From Azolla caroliniana (taxonomy: Eukaryota > Polypodiophyta), in the NCBI GenBank assembly GCA_043228905.1, contig CM091651.1, forward strand, positions 1 to 64,000: a stretch of DNA of 64,000 bases, written 5' to 3'. A program made the translations under genes and the position numbers. Of the stretch, positions 12,956 through 29,314 are shown piece after piece. Numbering within the stretch: the stretch's first letter is position 1; the number at the start of each line of letters is the position of its first letter. The notes beneath the pieces were generated by a model that worked only from the letters and a program-made list of their open reading frames with translations, ran no database searches and was not told the DNA's origin.

Positions 12956-14268
12956 TCAATTCTGATCGGCTACGTCTTCCATGGACTTGAGTAGACCGAT
13001 TTTATAATCAATCAGGCGTAGATGCAATTCATTATCCGAACGACTATTCGGACTTTCTAGCGCCCTCTCTGATGCAAGTCGAGAAACTTGTTGTCGAACC
13101 TGCTCAATTGCTCGTTGTTTCTCAAAACGAATTGTATAGTTTTTACTGTCTTCTAATCTCTTTGGATCTTCATCAGCTGCATCAACGAGATCTCGTTGTT
13201 CCTTGTCCAATTGTGCAAGTCCAATTATGCGAATTTCATCTGCCTTTACTTTGGCTTGTTGCAGACGGGTTCGGGCCTTCTGAAGCTTTTCGGTAGCCTC
13301 CTTATAACGTTCCTCTGCATCCTGAATAGTGTTCAGAATTGTCCTTCTACGATTTTCCAATAGATTGATCAATGAAGGTGGATCATATACCTCCGATTCT
13401 CGAAGATAAATGGTCTCTTCCCAAACCGAACATGGATCTTTCAATCCATTCGGCTTTCTTGACCGCGCCTCTTTCTCTCCTCAGACAGGAAAAGATTATT
13501 CAGCAATTTTTTTTTTTACTTTTACGCGCGGGCCCGCCACGTTCTTCTCACTATCTGTTCGATTCATACCGAACCGACGACAAACAAAAAAGATAGTTGA
13601 GTATTAGGGGCTCTCCTGGGTAGTATTTCTAGTTTTTAGTCCACTACCGACGGAGCCGCTTCCTCCAGATAGTCTCTATTCCGCATAGGTTGTCTATTCA
13701 GCAATTTGAGAGAGAGAAAAAGTGATGATTCCAATCCAATAATTTTTTTTTTTATTGTACTCTTTTTCTTTTTCTCTCACCCCTTTATCCTTTATCTCTC
13801 GAAGAGCGATAGGAATCAATCTTTTTTCGATATGAGTGTTATATATCGAATAAATATCCGACCGCGGCGTGATTCGGGCGATGGGGGAAGAAAACCCCGT
13901 TTTTGCTAAGACTTCAAGCAATTATGCTTTAACCATATCGATTATATTCTCGAACCAGTCGATTGAAACTGAGAAAGTTCCTATCGATTCTAGCGAAATG
14001 CTCTGGTTCCTGCGCAAAACTTAGTAGCAGGTAATTCGTCGAGGTTTTGCACTTCTCCCTAATCCCTTAATTGAAGTGCAACTGGAAGAGACCGGTTATC
14101 CTATCCGGACATGCGACTCGCACACACTCCCTTTCCGTAATAGAATAAAATACCTAGGACCAGAATTAGGTTAATCAGATTTATGTCCAAGATATTGGTG
14201 TTTAGACCGAAACTTGTAGCGAGGATCCAATAGCTTGAGGGAGCGGCGATCTCACTTGCACTTCTCAT
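12956..14268 (-). CDS. atpF: ATP synthase CF0 subunit I (two exons)
   Basis: Peripheral stalk subunit of the chloroplast ATP synthase. Exon 1 is 14124..14268, exactly 145 nt as in other land plants. It begins ATG and carries the N-terminal membrane helix ([16 protein letters not shown]). Exon 2 is 12956..13371 and encodes the long charged coiled stalk from NLLENRR onward. The intron (13372..14123) begins GTGCGAG and ends AT; the join restores a Leu codon. The product is 186 residues. Several residues of exon 1 look like unedited codons, so the mature sequence probably differs. Confidence 0.93.
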
Positions 14269-14698
14269 AAATCCCTACCCCCTGAAAGATTATATACGTA
14301 TATATATATATATATATACCTTTTTTTTGTAACATCTAGTCTAGCCCGAAGCGGGGTAATCCGTCGGAGAGGGAAAACTAGCAAAACGAATGTCTAACTA
14401 AAAAAGAACCCGCTTATACTTTGATTTGAGCAACTAATCCGACTGCTTAATACGATTAATGAAAAGAAGAACTTATAGAATCTCTTGTTGTCATGTAAGA
14501 GAGAAGTTCCTAAGAGATTCATAGAAATAGGTATAGTCATTCGATGGGTGAAGTAACGATTCCTCGTGGAACCCCCCCCCCCCTTTTTTTTCCGAAAAAG
14601 GAAAACGTTTAGTACGGATTCCATGGAAGTTGGGGTATCTGGGGAGGATCGGTCGTAAGTAAAGATCCCAAACGTTAATGTTTCGTGATGGAAACGAA
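14269..14698. other. atpH-atpF spacer
   Basis: About 430 bases with no gene. It holds a (TA)n tract near 14293..14319 and a 12-C run followed by nine T at about 14572..14592. The 3' end of the atpH message must lie here or within atpF. Confidence 0.55.
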
Positions 14699-15656
<958 letters not shown>

Positions 15657-16403
15657 CTAATGATGACCCTCCATCGATTCCCCTGTATAAGCTGCAGCTA
15701 GAGTAGCAAGAATTAAAGCCTGTATAGCGCTTGTGAATAATCCTAAAGGCGTCGTAGGTACAGGAACGATTGAAGGTACTAGAGAGACCGAAACAGCTAC
15801 TACCAACTCGTCAGCCGAGATGTTTCCAGACAATCGAGAACTGAGTGGTAAGGGTTTGGTAGAATCTTCTGAAATATTAATAGGTGATAATACCGGAGTC
15901 GGCTGGATATATTTACCGGAATAACTAAGACCCCTCTTGTGCAAACCTGCATAAAAATACGCTACTGATGTGAGCGAGGCTAGTGCAACAGTAGTATTGA
16001 TATCGTTCGTAGGTGCAGCCAGTTCCCCGTGGGGTAGTTGGATTATTCGCCAAGGAAACAAAGCACCTGACCGATTAGAGACAAAAATAAATAGAAACAT
16101 AGTTCCGATGAACGGAACCCAAGGGAGATACTCTTCTTCCCCCATCTGGGTTCTAGTTAAATCCCTAATAAATTCGAGAATATATTCAATGAAATTTTGG
16201 CCACCAGTCGGTACAGTTTCGAGATTACGGGTAGTCACGATTGGTAAAGCCAACGAAATGGCGATTACTACCCAAGGGGTTACAAGAACTTGTGCATGAA
16301 CTTGAAAGTCTCCTATTTGCCAGTGGGAATGTTAACCTACTTCTACGCTTGATACTCGGTATAGATCATTAATTTCATCAAAGTTTAGGTTATCAATATA
16401 CGT
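15657..16403 (-). CDS. atpI: ATP synthase CF0 subunit IV, ACG start and one in-frame stop to be edited
   Basis: The a subunit of CF0, forming the proton half-channels. The 248-residue frame begins at ACG 16401..16403 and ends ESMEGHH. A TAA at 16332..16334 lies in VEVG*HSHW; the family has Gln, so U-to-C editing repairs it. Other codons look unedited, for example Arg in [10 protein letters not shown], where Trp is conserved (CGG to TGG). The signature [12 protein letters not shown] is intact. Length matches the family exactly when the ACG start is used. Confidence 0.95.
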
Positions 16404-16625
16404 GCTAGACCCCCCCTTGGTTTTGGAAAAGAAACGTTATTGGCTTTAATAGTAAAACCTGTGTAAAATACTCAGATTTGCTAATAAGAATTCTATAAAA
16501 ATAGCTTAGAAATTGTTCCTCTAATGGGATTATGCAATATTTCAAGTCGTGACGTGGATCTTTTGTTACTCTACGTCGAACCGGATACTAACCAGCCACA
16601 AAATCCCTCAATAGTTATCGGACCT

Positions 16626-17327
16626 TTAGTTTAGGGTCGAGCGACCCTCGTGAATAGCTAATGTCAACCTATCTAAGATCCAACGGATGGAAGATCGTGC
16701 ATCATCATTACCTGGAATCGGAATATCTGTCAGATCTGGATCACGATCCGTATCGACAACACAAATTGTGGGAATACCTAGAGTGATGCATTCCTGGAGG
16801 GCGATAGATTATTCATGTTGATCGGTAATTGTCACAATATCAGGTAAATTTGACATATACTGAATTCCACCCAAATATCTTTTGAGTCTAAGTGATTATC
16901 TCTTCAAAATCGCTGCCTCTTTCTTGGGGAGTCAATCGAATCCTCCTGTATCTTCTCCATCTCGCAGATGTTGGAACTTACGAAGACGCGTTTCTGTAGT
17001 GGACCGATTCGTTAACGTACCACCCAGCCATTTTTCATTCACGTAATGACAGCGAGATCGCGTTGCGGCTGATGCGACCGGATCAGCTACCTGATATTTT
17101 GTACCTACCAGCAAGAATTCTTTTCCTTCTGCTGCTGCATCAAATGATGAATCGCAGGCTTCAGACAAAAGACGAGCAGTCTGAGTCAGATCGAGGATAT
17201 GAACACCCTTCCGTTCTGTAAATATGTAGCGCGACATCCTAGGATTCCACTTCTGGGTCTGATGACCAAAATGAACCCCTGCCCCCATCATTGTTTCTGA
17301 ATCAATATCCCGATTTCTCTGTTGCGT
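16626..17327 (-). CDS. rps2: 30S ribosomal protein S2, ACG start and three in-frame stops to be edited
   Basis: Small-subunit ribosomal protein. The 233-residue frame starts at ACG 17325..17327 and contains [17 protein letters not shown] and the C-terminal [16 protein letters not shown]. Three stops fall within about 40 codons: TGA 16932..16934, TAA 16896..16898 and TAA 16809..16811. The first aligns with a basic residue, the other two with Gln/Glu-type positions. All are in one frame with the start, so this is an edited gene rather than a pseudogene. It lies between rpoC2 and atpI. Confidence 0.92.
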
Positions 17328-17525
17328 CTTCCCCTCAAGTATAAAAAAACTGTGAATTCATTCCATTCTATCCATATCTAACGAATCATTACAATCCACC
17401 GATCCGTTTGGTTGATTGGATAGACGAAGTAATCTATTAATTAATGTTTTTTTGTCAAACTTTTATTTGCTTTTTTTATTTGCTTTTATTGAATTGAGCC
17501 TTTCTTATATTTTTTTTATTAAAAA

Positions 17526-20500
17526 CTAAATTAGGATGGAAGTTTGGTTATTCCCCTGATAATCAGATATCCTATTTCTTCCCCATTTTTTATTTTTACA
17601 ATCACTTATAGTTAAAAGAAACTCCTTCTGTTTTTTCACCTTCAGATGAAGAAGAATCTCTTGACTGCCCGTTCCCATAGGAACGGTATTGCCAGGAATA
17701 ACATTCTCCTTTAGCCCTTTTAACCAATCAATTCGACCCCGAAGAGCAGCTTTAGCCAGTACTCTAGTAGTTTCTTGAAGACTCGCCTCTGATGAAAAAC
17801 TAGCAGTATTGAGAGATGCTTTTGTCATTCCTAGGACGATAGGGTGATAGAAAATTGACCTCTTCAATACACGATTCATTCGTTGCGCCTGTGATAATTC
17901 AATGAGCTCTCCGGGTGAAAAAACATTAGCTATTCCATCCTCCGATACTACAACTCGCGATGTTAATTGCCAAATGATAATTTCTAAATGTTTATCAGAT
18001 ATTTGTACCCCTTAAGATCCATAAACCTTTCGAATTTGATCGATCGAAACCAATTGACAAAGTTCCATGCTCGTTCCAGCACTTAAAAAACGACTCCGAA
18101 GGTTTCCGATCAATCTTGTGACACCTCTGTGCCATCTCCCAAAAAGGTCTTCGATTCTTGCTGGAATAGATGCAATGGAACGAGATTCCAGCAGCTGCTC
18201 AACCTTTGGAAGACCCTGAATAGTGTCCCCGGATCTCGATCTATCATATGGTAATGTTATTAATGTATCTCCCTCCCCGAGGATATCTCCAGAAGTTTTC
18301 TGAATAATAGCTCCCCGAGTTGCTGAAAAAGGCTTCGCTGTTCTGGCTAACAGATATTTATGATGAATGGCTACAATTTGACCGGACTGAAGACAGACGT
18401 CATTTTTACGGAAGCTTCTATTTTCACCGAGCAATAATCCAAGCTTAATTAACAAGGTTGGTCGACGCGGGTAATTCCGCAATGAATAGTCAGAGAAAGG
18501 TCTATCTGGATAAAAACCCGTGGTAGATTTAAAAACAAACCCATCTTCATCAATAAGAAAAAAACTTCCACGTTCCGGTGTATCTATGGAATCCTCGATC
18601 GATAAAGTTTCGTAAGTCGGAGTTTCGCCGCCCGATGCGGGATGAGAAAGCACCAAAAGGGAAGTGCTCCGTAAACTTCCTAGTAAACCCAATCCTTCAA
18701 AAATTCCCCAATCAAGAATGGGATCTAATCTACCGGTTTTGGACGACCCTTGAAAATTCGGATTTATATAGTTCTTTGGAAAAAATATATGATTGGAGGA
18801 CGGATTTTTTATCAAGCTGGTACCGCCCCGGGTGCTATTATTTGTACTCGATTCGAGGTCGTTGAACTCTTCCACAACGGGACCTTCGTGTCTATCTATA
18901 TCCGAATCAATAGACGAATCTTTACGAAAGAAATTGAACGCCGATAGGGTTAGGTAAGATGCACCCCGTTCTGATACTGAATGAACAGTACCTTGATGTT
19001 TGGCAACTGATCTATCATTGCTATTGAATGAGTCGAGATCAACTCGGGCTGGGAATGACTCGTGAGTGGGCATCAACGGTTGATAAGTCCGATCGGCCTT
19101 AACCCTTTTCCGTAGAGGAGGTGCCTTACAAAAAACCGTTAAGTTAATCTGAGGAAAAGTGCTCAGAAGTTTATTTATTCTTACACTGGTAAGAGATATA
19201 GAAGCCTTTCTTGTAGAGGAAAAATGATAGAAATGTTTCTGCCAATTAACTACCAAACAAGCTCTAACTGATTGTATAGTTCTATGGTTGGTTATTTCAA
19301 TTCTTTCACCATCCCTATAGGAAATATAAATAAAGGTTTCAATTTCTAGGCTTTTTTGTGTGTTTGGCTTTTCTGCATGGGAGACTATTCCTACAAAAGA
19401 ATTGTTGAATACGCTATATTCTATGACTGGTCCTATTAGGACAGAAGTTCCTCCTTTCCCATAGAGTGTAACTGATCGTGGATAAACCCAATTTTCATTT
19501 TTATATTGATTAAAAAGAATATTACCTGGTGGAATCAGAATATCACCCTGTTTGGACATACTGGTTAGTCCTTCTGGAGTATAAAAATATCCAGGGAGGA
19601 TTCTTATTTCAGTACTATTTCGGCTCCTTTCAATTCGGATGGGTCCACTTGTTTTACTAAGAATACTAGAGGTTATTTGGGTACCTTCTTCAGTAATAGT
19701 ATTGTTTGTTACTGAAATGGATGAAGAGGGTTCCTGGATGGTGTAAACTTCTTCGGGAACCAAGAAGAAGTTGCCCCCTTCGGTTACTTTGTACCAGGAA
19801 CCATTCTTTCTTTCTTTCCCACCGTTTATGTTTCTGCTACTGGCTTCAACCCTTACAGTACCATATTTTATTATTCCCGAAAGGGAAGTTTTATATTTGT
19901 AATTTTCATAAATAGCAAGAATATCATTCTGATCCAAGAAATTACTTAGCTGAACCTTAATGTTTGTAAAACCCACCTCATCTTTTTTTATTTGTTGTTT
20001 TAGTAGTGAAGGCACTATTTGTTTCTCCTTCCCTCGTTTCACCACAATATTAGAAAGAATTGAGGTAGATACCGGAGGTATCAGCCAATTTGAAAAAAGA
20101 TGTTGGTTGATTCCAAATTCTTGTATCTCTTCCTGAGAACCCTCGGAATTAGTACCACCGATACCCCCACTGACTCTTCCGAGAAAGCGAGATTCGTTTA
20201 TACCTTTCTTGATAGGGAGGAGTTGTACGCCGATTCTATCCTGATCCTCGTGAAACGAGTAATTTTTATCAGAATCGTTGAAAACTCCCGAAAGAATCCG
20301 TACGTGACCCGTATCGCGTACAACATGAATAGAGCTGTCTATAGAATCACGTAGATGCCATACAAATCTACTCCGATGAGTCTCTCCTTCTATATTTGGA
20401 TAGATGGCTTTTTGAATACGTTCTTTCAGAGGAAATTCCTTGGTTCGGACTTCCGCAATTATTTGTTGTGATTCGACGTACTGACCGTTCCTAATCGTAA

Positions 20501-21719
20501 GTAGACTTTGTGCGGGAATGGTGAAGCTTTGTAGATTACTACGACTCTTAATGAGGATGAGTAGTTCACTTCGACACATCCGAGCAGGATGCCCATGTCG
20601 CGTACGCGTGGGATACACCAACTTCTCATCGAACTGTATGATTCCGTTGAACGGAATTCGTACATATTCTGCAATATCGCCGGCAAAGACTCCACCGGTA
20701 TGAAAAGTTCTTAACGTTAGTTGAGTTCCTGGTTCTCCAATCGATTGACCCGCAATGATGCCTACAGCTTCTCCTAGTTCTACTAAATCGTGATGGGCGA
20801 GACTCCGACCGTAACACAACTGACGAATCCGGAAAGTGCTTTTGCATGTCAAAGGAGATCTTATATGTATGGGTTGCGTTGATGTTATGAGGTTATTGGC
20901 AAGTCCATCACCAATATCTTGATTACGTGTAGCAATACACCTCACACCCGAATAGACGTTATCCGCCGGCACACGTCCAATCGATTTTTGATAAGATATC
21001 GTTCAAATAGATCCTCTTCTTTCCTCAGTGAGATTAAAAGCAATGCTTCTGATAGTTTCACAATCTTTCTCACGCACAACGATGTGTTGAACAACTTCAA
21101 CGAGCCTACGTGTCAAATATCCAGCATCCGATGTTCGTACCGCGGTATCCACAACTCCTTTGCGAGCACCATAACAAGAAATAATATATTCTGTCAGGGA
21201 TAAGCCTTCGCGCAAGTTCCTCCGGATAGGTAAATCGATCACTTGACCTCTTGGGTCTGACATGAGTCCTCTCATGCCAAGCAATTGGTGAACCTGAGAT
21301 ACGCTTCCACGGGCACCTGAAAAAGACATCATATGAACTGGATTCAAAGGATCGATCATCTTGAAACTTGGATTCATTTCTCGTTTCGAACATTCACTTG
21401 TGGCATACCAGGCTTCAACTGATTGACGCAGCTTTTCTACGGCATGCAGACTCCCATAACGATAATACTGCTCCGAGACGTAACCCTGTCTCTCCGCGTC
21501 TTAAACGAGCCATCCTTTGGAGGGTACTGTTGAAAGATCGTCAATGCCTGATGATACAGATGCTTTTGTGGCTTGTTGAAAGCCTAAAACTTTAACTTGA
21601 TCTAGAATGTTTGTTGTAGATGCAATTCCGAAACAAATAACTAACTTGCTAATGAGTTGCCTCATGACGGCCTTATCCATCGTCTTGTTGTAGAAGGGTA
21701 ATTCAGCTTGATCTGCCAT
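17526..21719 (-). CDS. rpoC2: RNA polymerase beta'' subunit, three in-frame stops to be edited
   Basis: C-terminal half of the beta prime subunit of the plastid-encoded RNA polymerase. The frame is 1397 residues from ATG ([19 protein letters not shown]) to TAA. Stops occur at TAA 21501..21503 ([10 protein letters not shown], expected Gln), TGA 21003..21005 (GSI*TISYQKS, expected Arg) and TAA 18012..18014 ([11 protein letters not shown], expected Gln). The trigger-loop region [20 protein letters not shown] and [18 protein letters not shown] are intact. The middle is a poorly conserved insertion typical of rpoC2. Confidence 0.95.
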
Positions 21720-21813
21720 GATAAAAACCTCGACTTTATTTTCTTCTTCTCCTACTCCTTACTGATTATCAACCAACAAACTGAGAATCGAATCATTCAG
21801 TGATTGAAAATAA

Positions 21814-21839
21814 GAAGGGTAAGGGCTTCCTTACCCTTC
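21814..21839. repeat. Perfect 11-bp stem-loop between rpoC2 and rpoC1
   Basis: GAAGGGTAAGG (21814..21824) and CCTTACCCTTC (21829..21839) are perfect complements around a 4-nt loop. It lies 27 bases downstream of the rpoC1 stop in the polycistronic minus-strand message. It may mark an RNA processing or stabilising site. Confidence 0.7.
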
Positions 21840-21865
21840 GTTACTACAAAAAAAAACGTTCTGTT

Positions 21866-24649
21866 CTATGTTATTCTATCTGGTGCAGACAAAGTATGAT
21901 GGGGAAAAGAAACTACTTTTGATATACCCTGCATAGCTTCTCTTAATTGCTGATTGAATGAGATACGACCAGCTGTTGTTAGTATATACATACCAAGGAT
22001 ATACCCTTCTCTAGATTTTCTTATTTGATGATTATCGTAGGAATGCAAAGAGGTTCCTGAGGCTTCATATTGCGATTCAACAGGTAAATCACGCATTTTT
22101 GAACCGATCGTTTGCAAATCAATCCGCCATCGAAGCCACAAATAACTATATAAATCAATCTGTTTTAAATCTTTGGCCCTAAGTACATCATAATAATTGG
22201 TGAAGTAAGATATTTTGGGGAAAGAAAGGTTACTTCCCTTTCTGGAGATAGGATATCTATCTCCGTAAATACCTTGTTTATTTTCAATCGTCAGTATATA
22301 AAGACCGAGAAGCATGTCTTGACTTGGCACACATGCGGGATCTCCTGTAGCAGGAGATAATAGATTTGTGTGTGAGAACGTCAGAAAACGAGCTTCAGTT
22401 TGAGCCTCTAAAGATAACGGCACATGAACAGCCATTTGATCTCCGTCAAGATCTGCGTTAAACCCCCCACGAACCGATGGATGCAAACGAATGGCGCGTC
22501 CTTCTATCAGAATGGGCTGAAATGCCTGTATACCTAATCTGTGTGGTGTGGGTGCTCGATTCAACGGTACAGGATGACCTTGCATAACTTCTCGAAGAAC
22601 TTTCCATATAAAAGGATCCCGCTTTCTAATCATACTCCTGGCAGCCCGTAGATTACGAGCAAGATGTCGTCCAATCAGATTACGAATAACGAAGGCTTGG
22701 AAAAGCTCGATCGCCAAATCTCGGGGTAATCCGCATTGATGTAACGAGAGAGACGGACCTACCACGATAACTAAACGACCTGAATAATCAACCCGCTTTC
22801 CCAGTAGATTCTCACGGAATCGTCCTTCTTTACCCTCAATAACCTCCGAAAAAGACTTGTAAGGCCTATTGTTGATATCCCTCATTGGTTGTCCACGTAT
22901 ACCATTATCTATAAGGGCATCCACGGCTTCTTGAACGAGCCTTTTTTGACAAACAATCAATCCTTCTGGTGTAAATTCACTGCCCGATAGAAAATCTATA
23001 AGAGTATTATTTCGATGAATTATCTTTCTGTGAAGCTCATTAAGATCCGAGGTAATCGACTCGCCTTCATATAGTTCAACTATTGGTCTTAACCCAGGCG
23101 GAAGTACTGGTAATAGATCCAGAACCATCCATTCTGGCTTCGAGTTCGTCTGAAGAAAATCTTTAGCTAGTTTCATCCGTCTGACCAAAAGGTCCTTTCT
23201 TCGTTGAACCGTTCGGTCTTCCCACTCACGTCCTACAGATCCTCGCCTCGCCGATGCTTGCCACTCCGAATACGCACGATCCATAACACTTCTCATATCT
23301 AAACTAGCTAACCTTTTTTTGATAGCATCCCCCCCAGTAGCTATTTCATTTCTTTGAAGGATCTCGAAATTCCGAGTGGAGAAATAAGTAGGAAGAACGT
23401 TCTTCCAGGATCGATCCTCATAATTGAACAAGCCTCGCAATCTTGATGAGGTCGGTCTCTCAGCCACAGGCCTAGCAAGAAAAAGATTGGGATAGGTAAA
23501 AAAAGGTCCCCCCCTCGGAATCGGACATGAGTGTTTCCCCTCATCCGGCTCGAATAGCTTTATCTAAACGCAAAAATTCGTTTGAGGGTATTTTAAATTT
23601 TTGTTTGACAGTGTGATGGGTTCTTGGGACGACATAGCGCTCCCACCCCATCAATTCATCTATGCATGCAGAAATAGCTATTCGTTACTCAAGCTTCAAC
23701 AGGCCTTTCTTGAGTAGTCTTGAATCCCTTTGCACGTGCCATCTACACCCCCGAAGGGAGGTTGGTTCCCCTCACTCTCTTCGGTTCGATCATGGATTGG
23801 AGAGATTTTTCTTGTCCCTAATACGATTATTACTCTTCTTTGGATTTCCACTCCACCTCGATGGTTACCAATTCGTTTGAGAAACCTCTGCGATGATTGG
23901 ATTTCTATAACCATATCTATTCTTTAAAGGAGCTTTAATAAAAAGAAACCTCAAAAAAAAAAAGAAAGGATTTGAATCGGTCTTTGATCACCCAATCGAG
24001 ATTGTCAGATTAGACTCGTCTTTACGAAGCCTGATTGAAGGATTAATTGATTAATCCTGGAAGAGAACCCTCAGTATGTACATAGTACTTTTAATCCCGA
24101 GTTACAAAATTCTCCTCGATTGTGAGAAATATGTCGGAAGTGGAGGCATCCCATCGTCGTATGAGATGACAGGCTGGGTTTAGTCTGTGGTGATCGAAAT
24201 ATACGATCGAGTCACGCATCGCAATACACTGGGCTTTCTGATTCCTTGAGAGGCTTAGCAAGTAGATTTGCTATGTAACTGGGGACTCGCTTTGGGAACC
24301 ATACGTGAGTTACCGGGCATGCTAATTTGATATATCCCATTCGGTATCTTCGAACCCGAGAGTCGGTGAATTCAACCCCGCAATGCTTACAAAAATTGGA
24401 AGACTCCTCCTCATTCTCGACAGATCGATAGTTTCCGCAGGCACAAACTCCACTTTTTATTGGCCCAAAAATTCTCTCACAGAATAAACCATCTCGCTCT
24501 GGCTTATGGGTCTTATGATGCAACGTATAAGGTTAATCAACTTGACCAACGGTCTCTCCGTTAGGTAACCTTCTTTCGGCCCAGCTACGAATCTGTTCGG
24601 GGGAAGCTAGCCCAATACGAAGTTTTTGATAATTAGTGTCATGAATCGT
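21866..24649 (-). CDS. rpoC1: RNA polymerase beta' subunit (two exons), ACG start and one in-frame stop to be edited
   Basis: N-terminal half of the beta prime subunit. Exon 1 is 24218..24649 (432 nt, the usual length), exon 2 is 21866..23485; the product is 683 residues. It starts at ACG 24647..24649. TAA 24533..24535 in QVD*PYTLH needs U-to-C. The zinc site CACGNYR...CKHCGVEF is present. The Mg-binding motif reads NADLDGDQM, where NADFDGDQM is invariant, so the CTT at 22448..22450 should be edited to TTT. The intron (23486..24217) ends AAT and has a domain V-like hairpin near 23518..23551, but its 5' end reads GCGTG rather than GTGYG. Confidence 0.94.
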
Positions 24650-24693
24650 AAGATAAAAAGTTTCAATTGGTTTTTTTTTACTTCTATGGAGTA

Positions 24694-27939
<3,246 letters not shown>

Positions 27940-28808
27940 CGAGACTAAATCTCGGATAAAACTCCACCATTTCAATATATCTTTCTTTTTCTTTCGTTTG
28001 TTCTTATTCTTCCTTCAACCAGGATACCTTTTGTGTCAAAATAAGCGGAAATATTCGTTTTTATTTTGGAATAAAAAAAAACCAAGGGAAGGAGAAACAA
28101 ACAGATTGGGGGATAGTATAGAAGATAGAGGGTAAACAAAATCCACCGACGGATTTTTGGCAGTACGAAACGGTATTTTAAGTTAAGAAATCTTTTTATT
28201 CTAAAAAAGAAAAAACAGATTTTTTGATCATTCGTAAGAATACAACGACTCGCGGCGAACAGACTAAAACTAAGCAAGTTTATTATATCAGTAGATTCAA
28301 TTGCTAGGGAAGCAGAAAACTTTATCATAAAAATGATTATTATAATTCTAGTTACTTATACTAGGTGGGTAGTTGTACATGTAGTGACCATCGAAACGAC
28401 TTCAGTGTAATGCAATAAGTCATAACATAAGAAGTAACCGACCCACGGAGATCTTCTGTTCATACTCATAGAACTACGCAGTAGTTGTCTTTACTACATG
28501 CAAAAAACCACCAAACCAACCAGTAGGGATAAAAAAAAAGATATATATATCTTTTTTTCTGCTCGTCGAGTTTCTGGATTGAACAAAACTTAAAAATCAC
28601 CTTTTCGTTTTGACTTCCTTGACATGATTCCGAACCACTACCCAACACCAGCCCCATAAGTTCGGTTTGATCCTATCCTAACTTTTGCTTCGAAATCCAA
28701 CTATACAGATCTACTCTGTCTTTTACAAAATTATTCGTCGAGTAAGAATCCAATCCAACAAGGTCGTTGACTTTGAACTATCTACTACATAAACTCTAAA
28801 TACTTCCT
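27940..28808. other. rpoB-trnD spacer
   Basis: About 870 A/T-rich bases upstream of rpoB. A 118-codon minus-strand frame (27972..28328) has long hydrophobic stretches but no recognisable family. A near-perfect palindrome lies at 28533..28558. The rpoB promoter should be here, probably of nuclear-encoded-polymerase type, but I could not place it. Confidence 0.5.
28533..28558. repeat. A/T palindrome
   Basis: AAAAAAAG, then (AT)5, then CTTTTTTT forms a perfect 26-nt palindrome upstream of trnD. Confidence 0.75.
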
Positions 28809-28882
28809 GGGATTGTAGTTCAATTGGTTAGAGCACCGCCCTGTCAAGGCGGAAGTTGCGGGTTCGAGACCCGTCAATCCCG
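28809..28882 (+). tRNA. trnD-GUC: tRNA-Asp (GUC)
   Basis: A 74-nt cloverleaf with acceptor GGGATTG/CAATCCC and anticodon GTC. Its position directly after rpoB, rather than trnC, marks the fern-type rearrangement of this region. Confidence 0.95.
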
Positions 28883-28980
28883 ATCGTTGTTTTACCGAAC
28901 TGGACTGATTCCACCGTATTTATTCAGTGATGACATCTCTAAAAAAGATCAACAAGATACACAAAAGTGTATCCGTCTCT

Positions 28981-29062
28981 TGGGTCGAGCTGGATTCGAA
29001 CCAGCGTAGGCGTCGCCAGCGGATTTACAGTCCGTCCCCATTAACCACTCGAGCATCGACCC
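28981..29062 (-). tRNA. trnY-GUA: tRNA-Tyr (GUA)
   Basis: An 82-nt class II tRNA with acceptor GGGTCGA, anticodon GTA and a long variable arm. It forms the trnD-trnY-trnE cluster. Confidence 0.94.
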
Positions 29063-29241
29063 GCACTTAAAAAAAAAGTCACAAAACGTTTTCGTTTCGG
29101 AATTGGAGTTCTATGGTAATCATAGCGTCCCGACAAGTTGAATCTTATAACTCATCACTTTTTAGGCACGAGCCAAAGGAATGGGATTATTCTATAGAAA
29201 TATCTCCGATAAGATTCGTGAGGTTCTTGCCGAATGAGTGC

Positions 29242-29314
29242 TACCCCCAGGGGAATTCGAATCCCCGCCGCCTCCGTGAAAGAGAGTTGTCCTAGGCCTC
29301 TAGACGATGGGGGC
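29242..29314 (-). tRNA. trnE-UUC: tRNA-Glu (UUC)
   Basis: A 73-nt cloverleaf with acceptor GCCCCCA/TGGGGGT and anticodon TTC. In plastids this tRNA also supplies glutamate for tetrapyrrole synthesis and can inhibit the nuclear-encoded polymerase. Confidence 0.95.
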
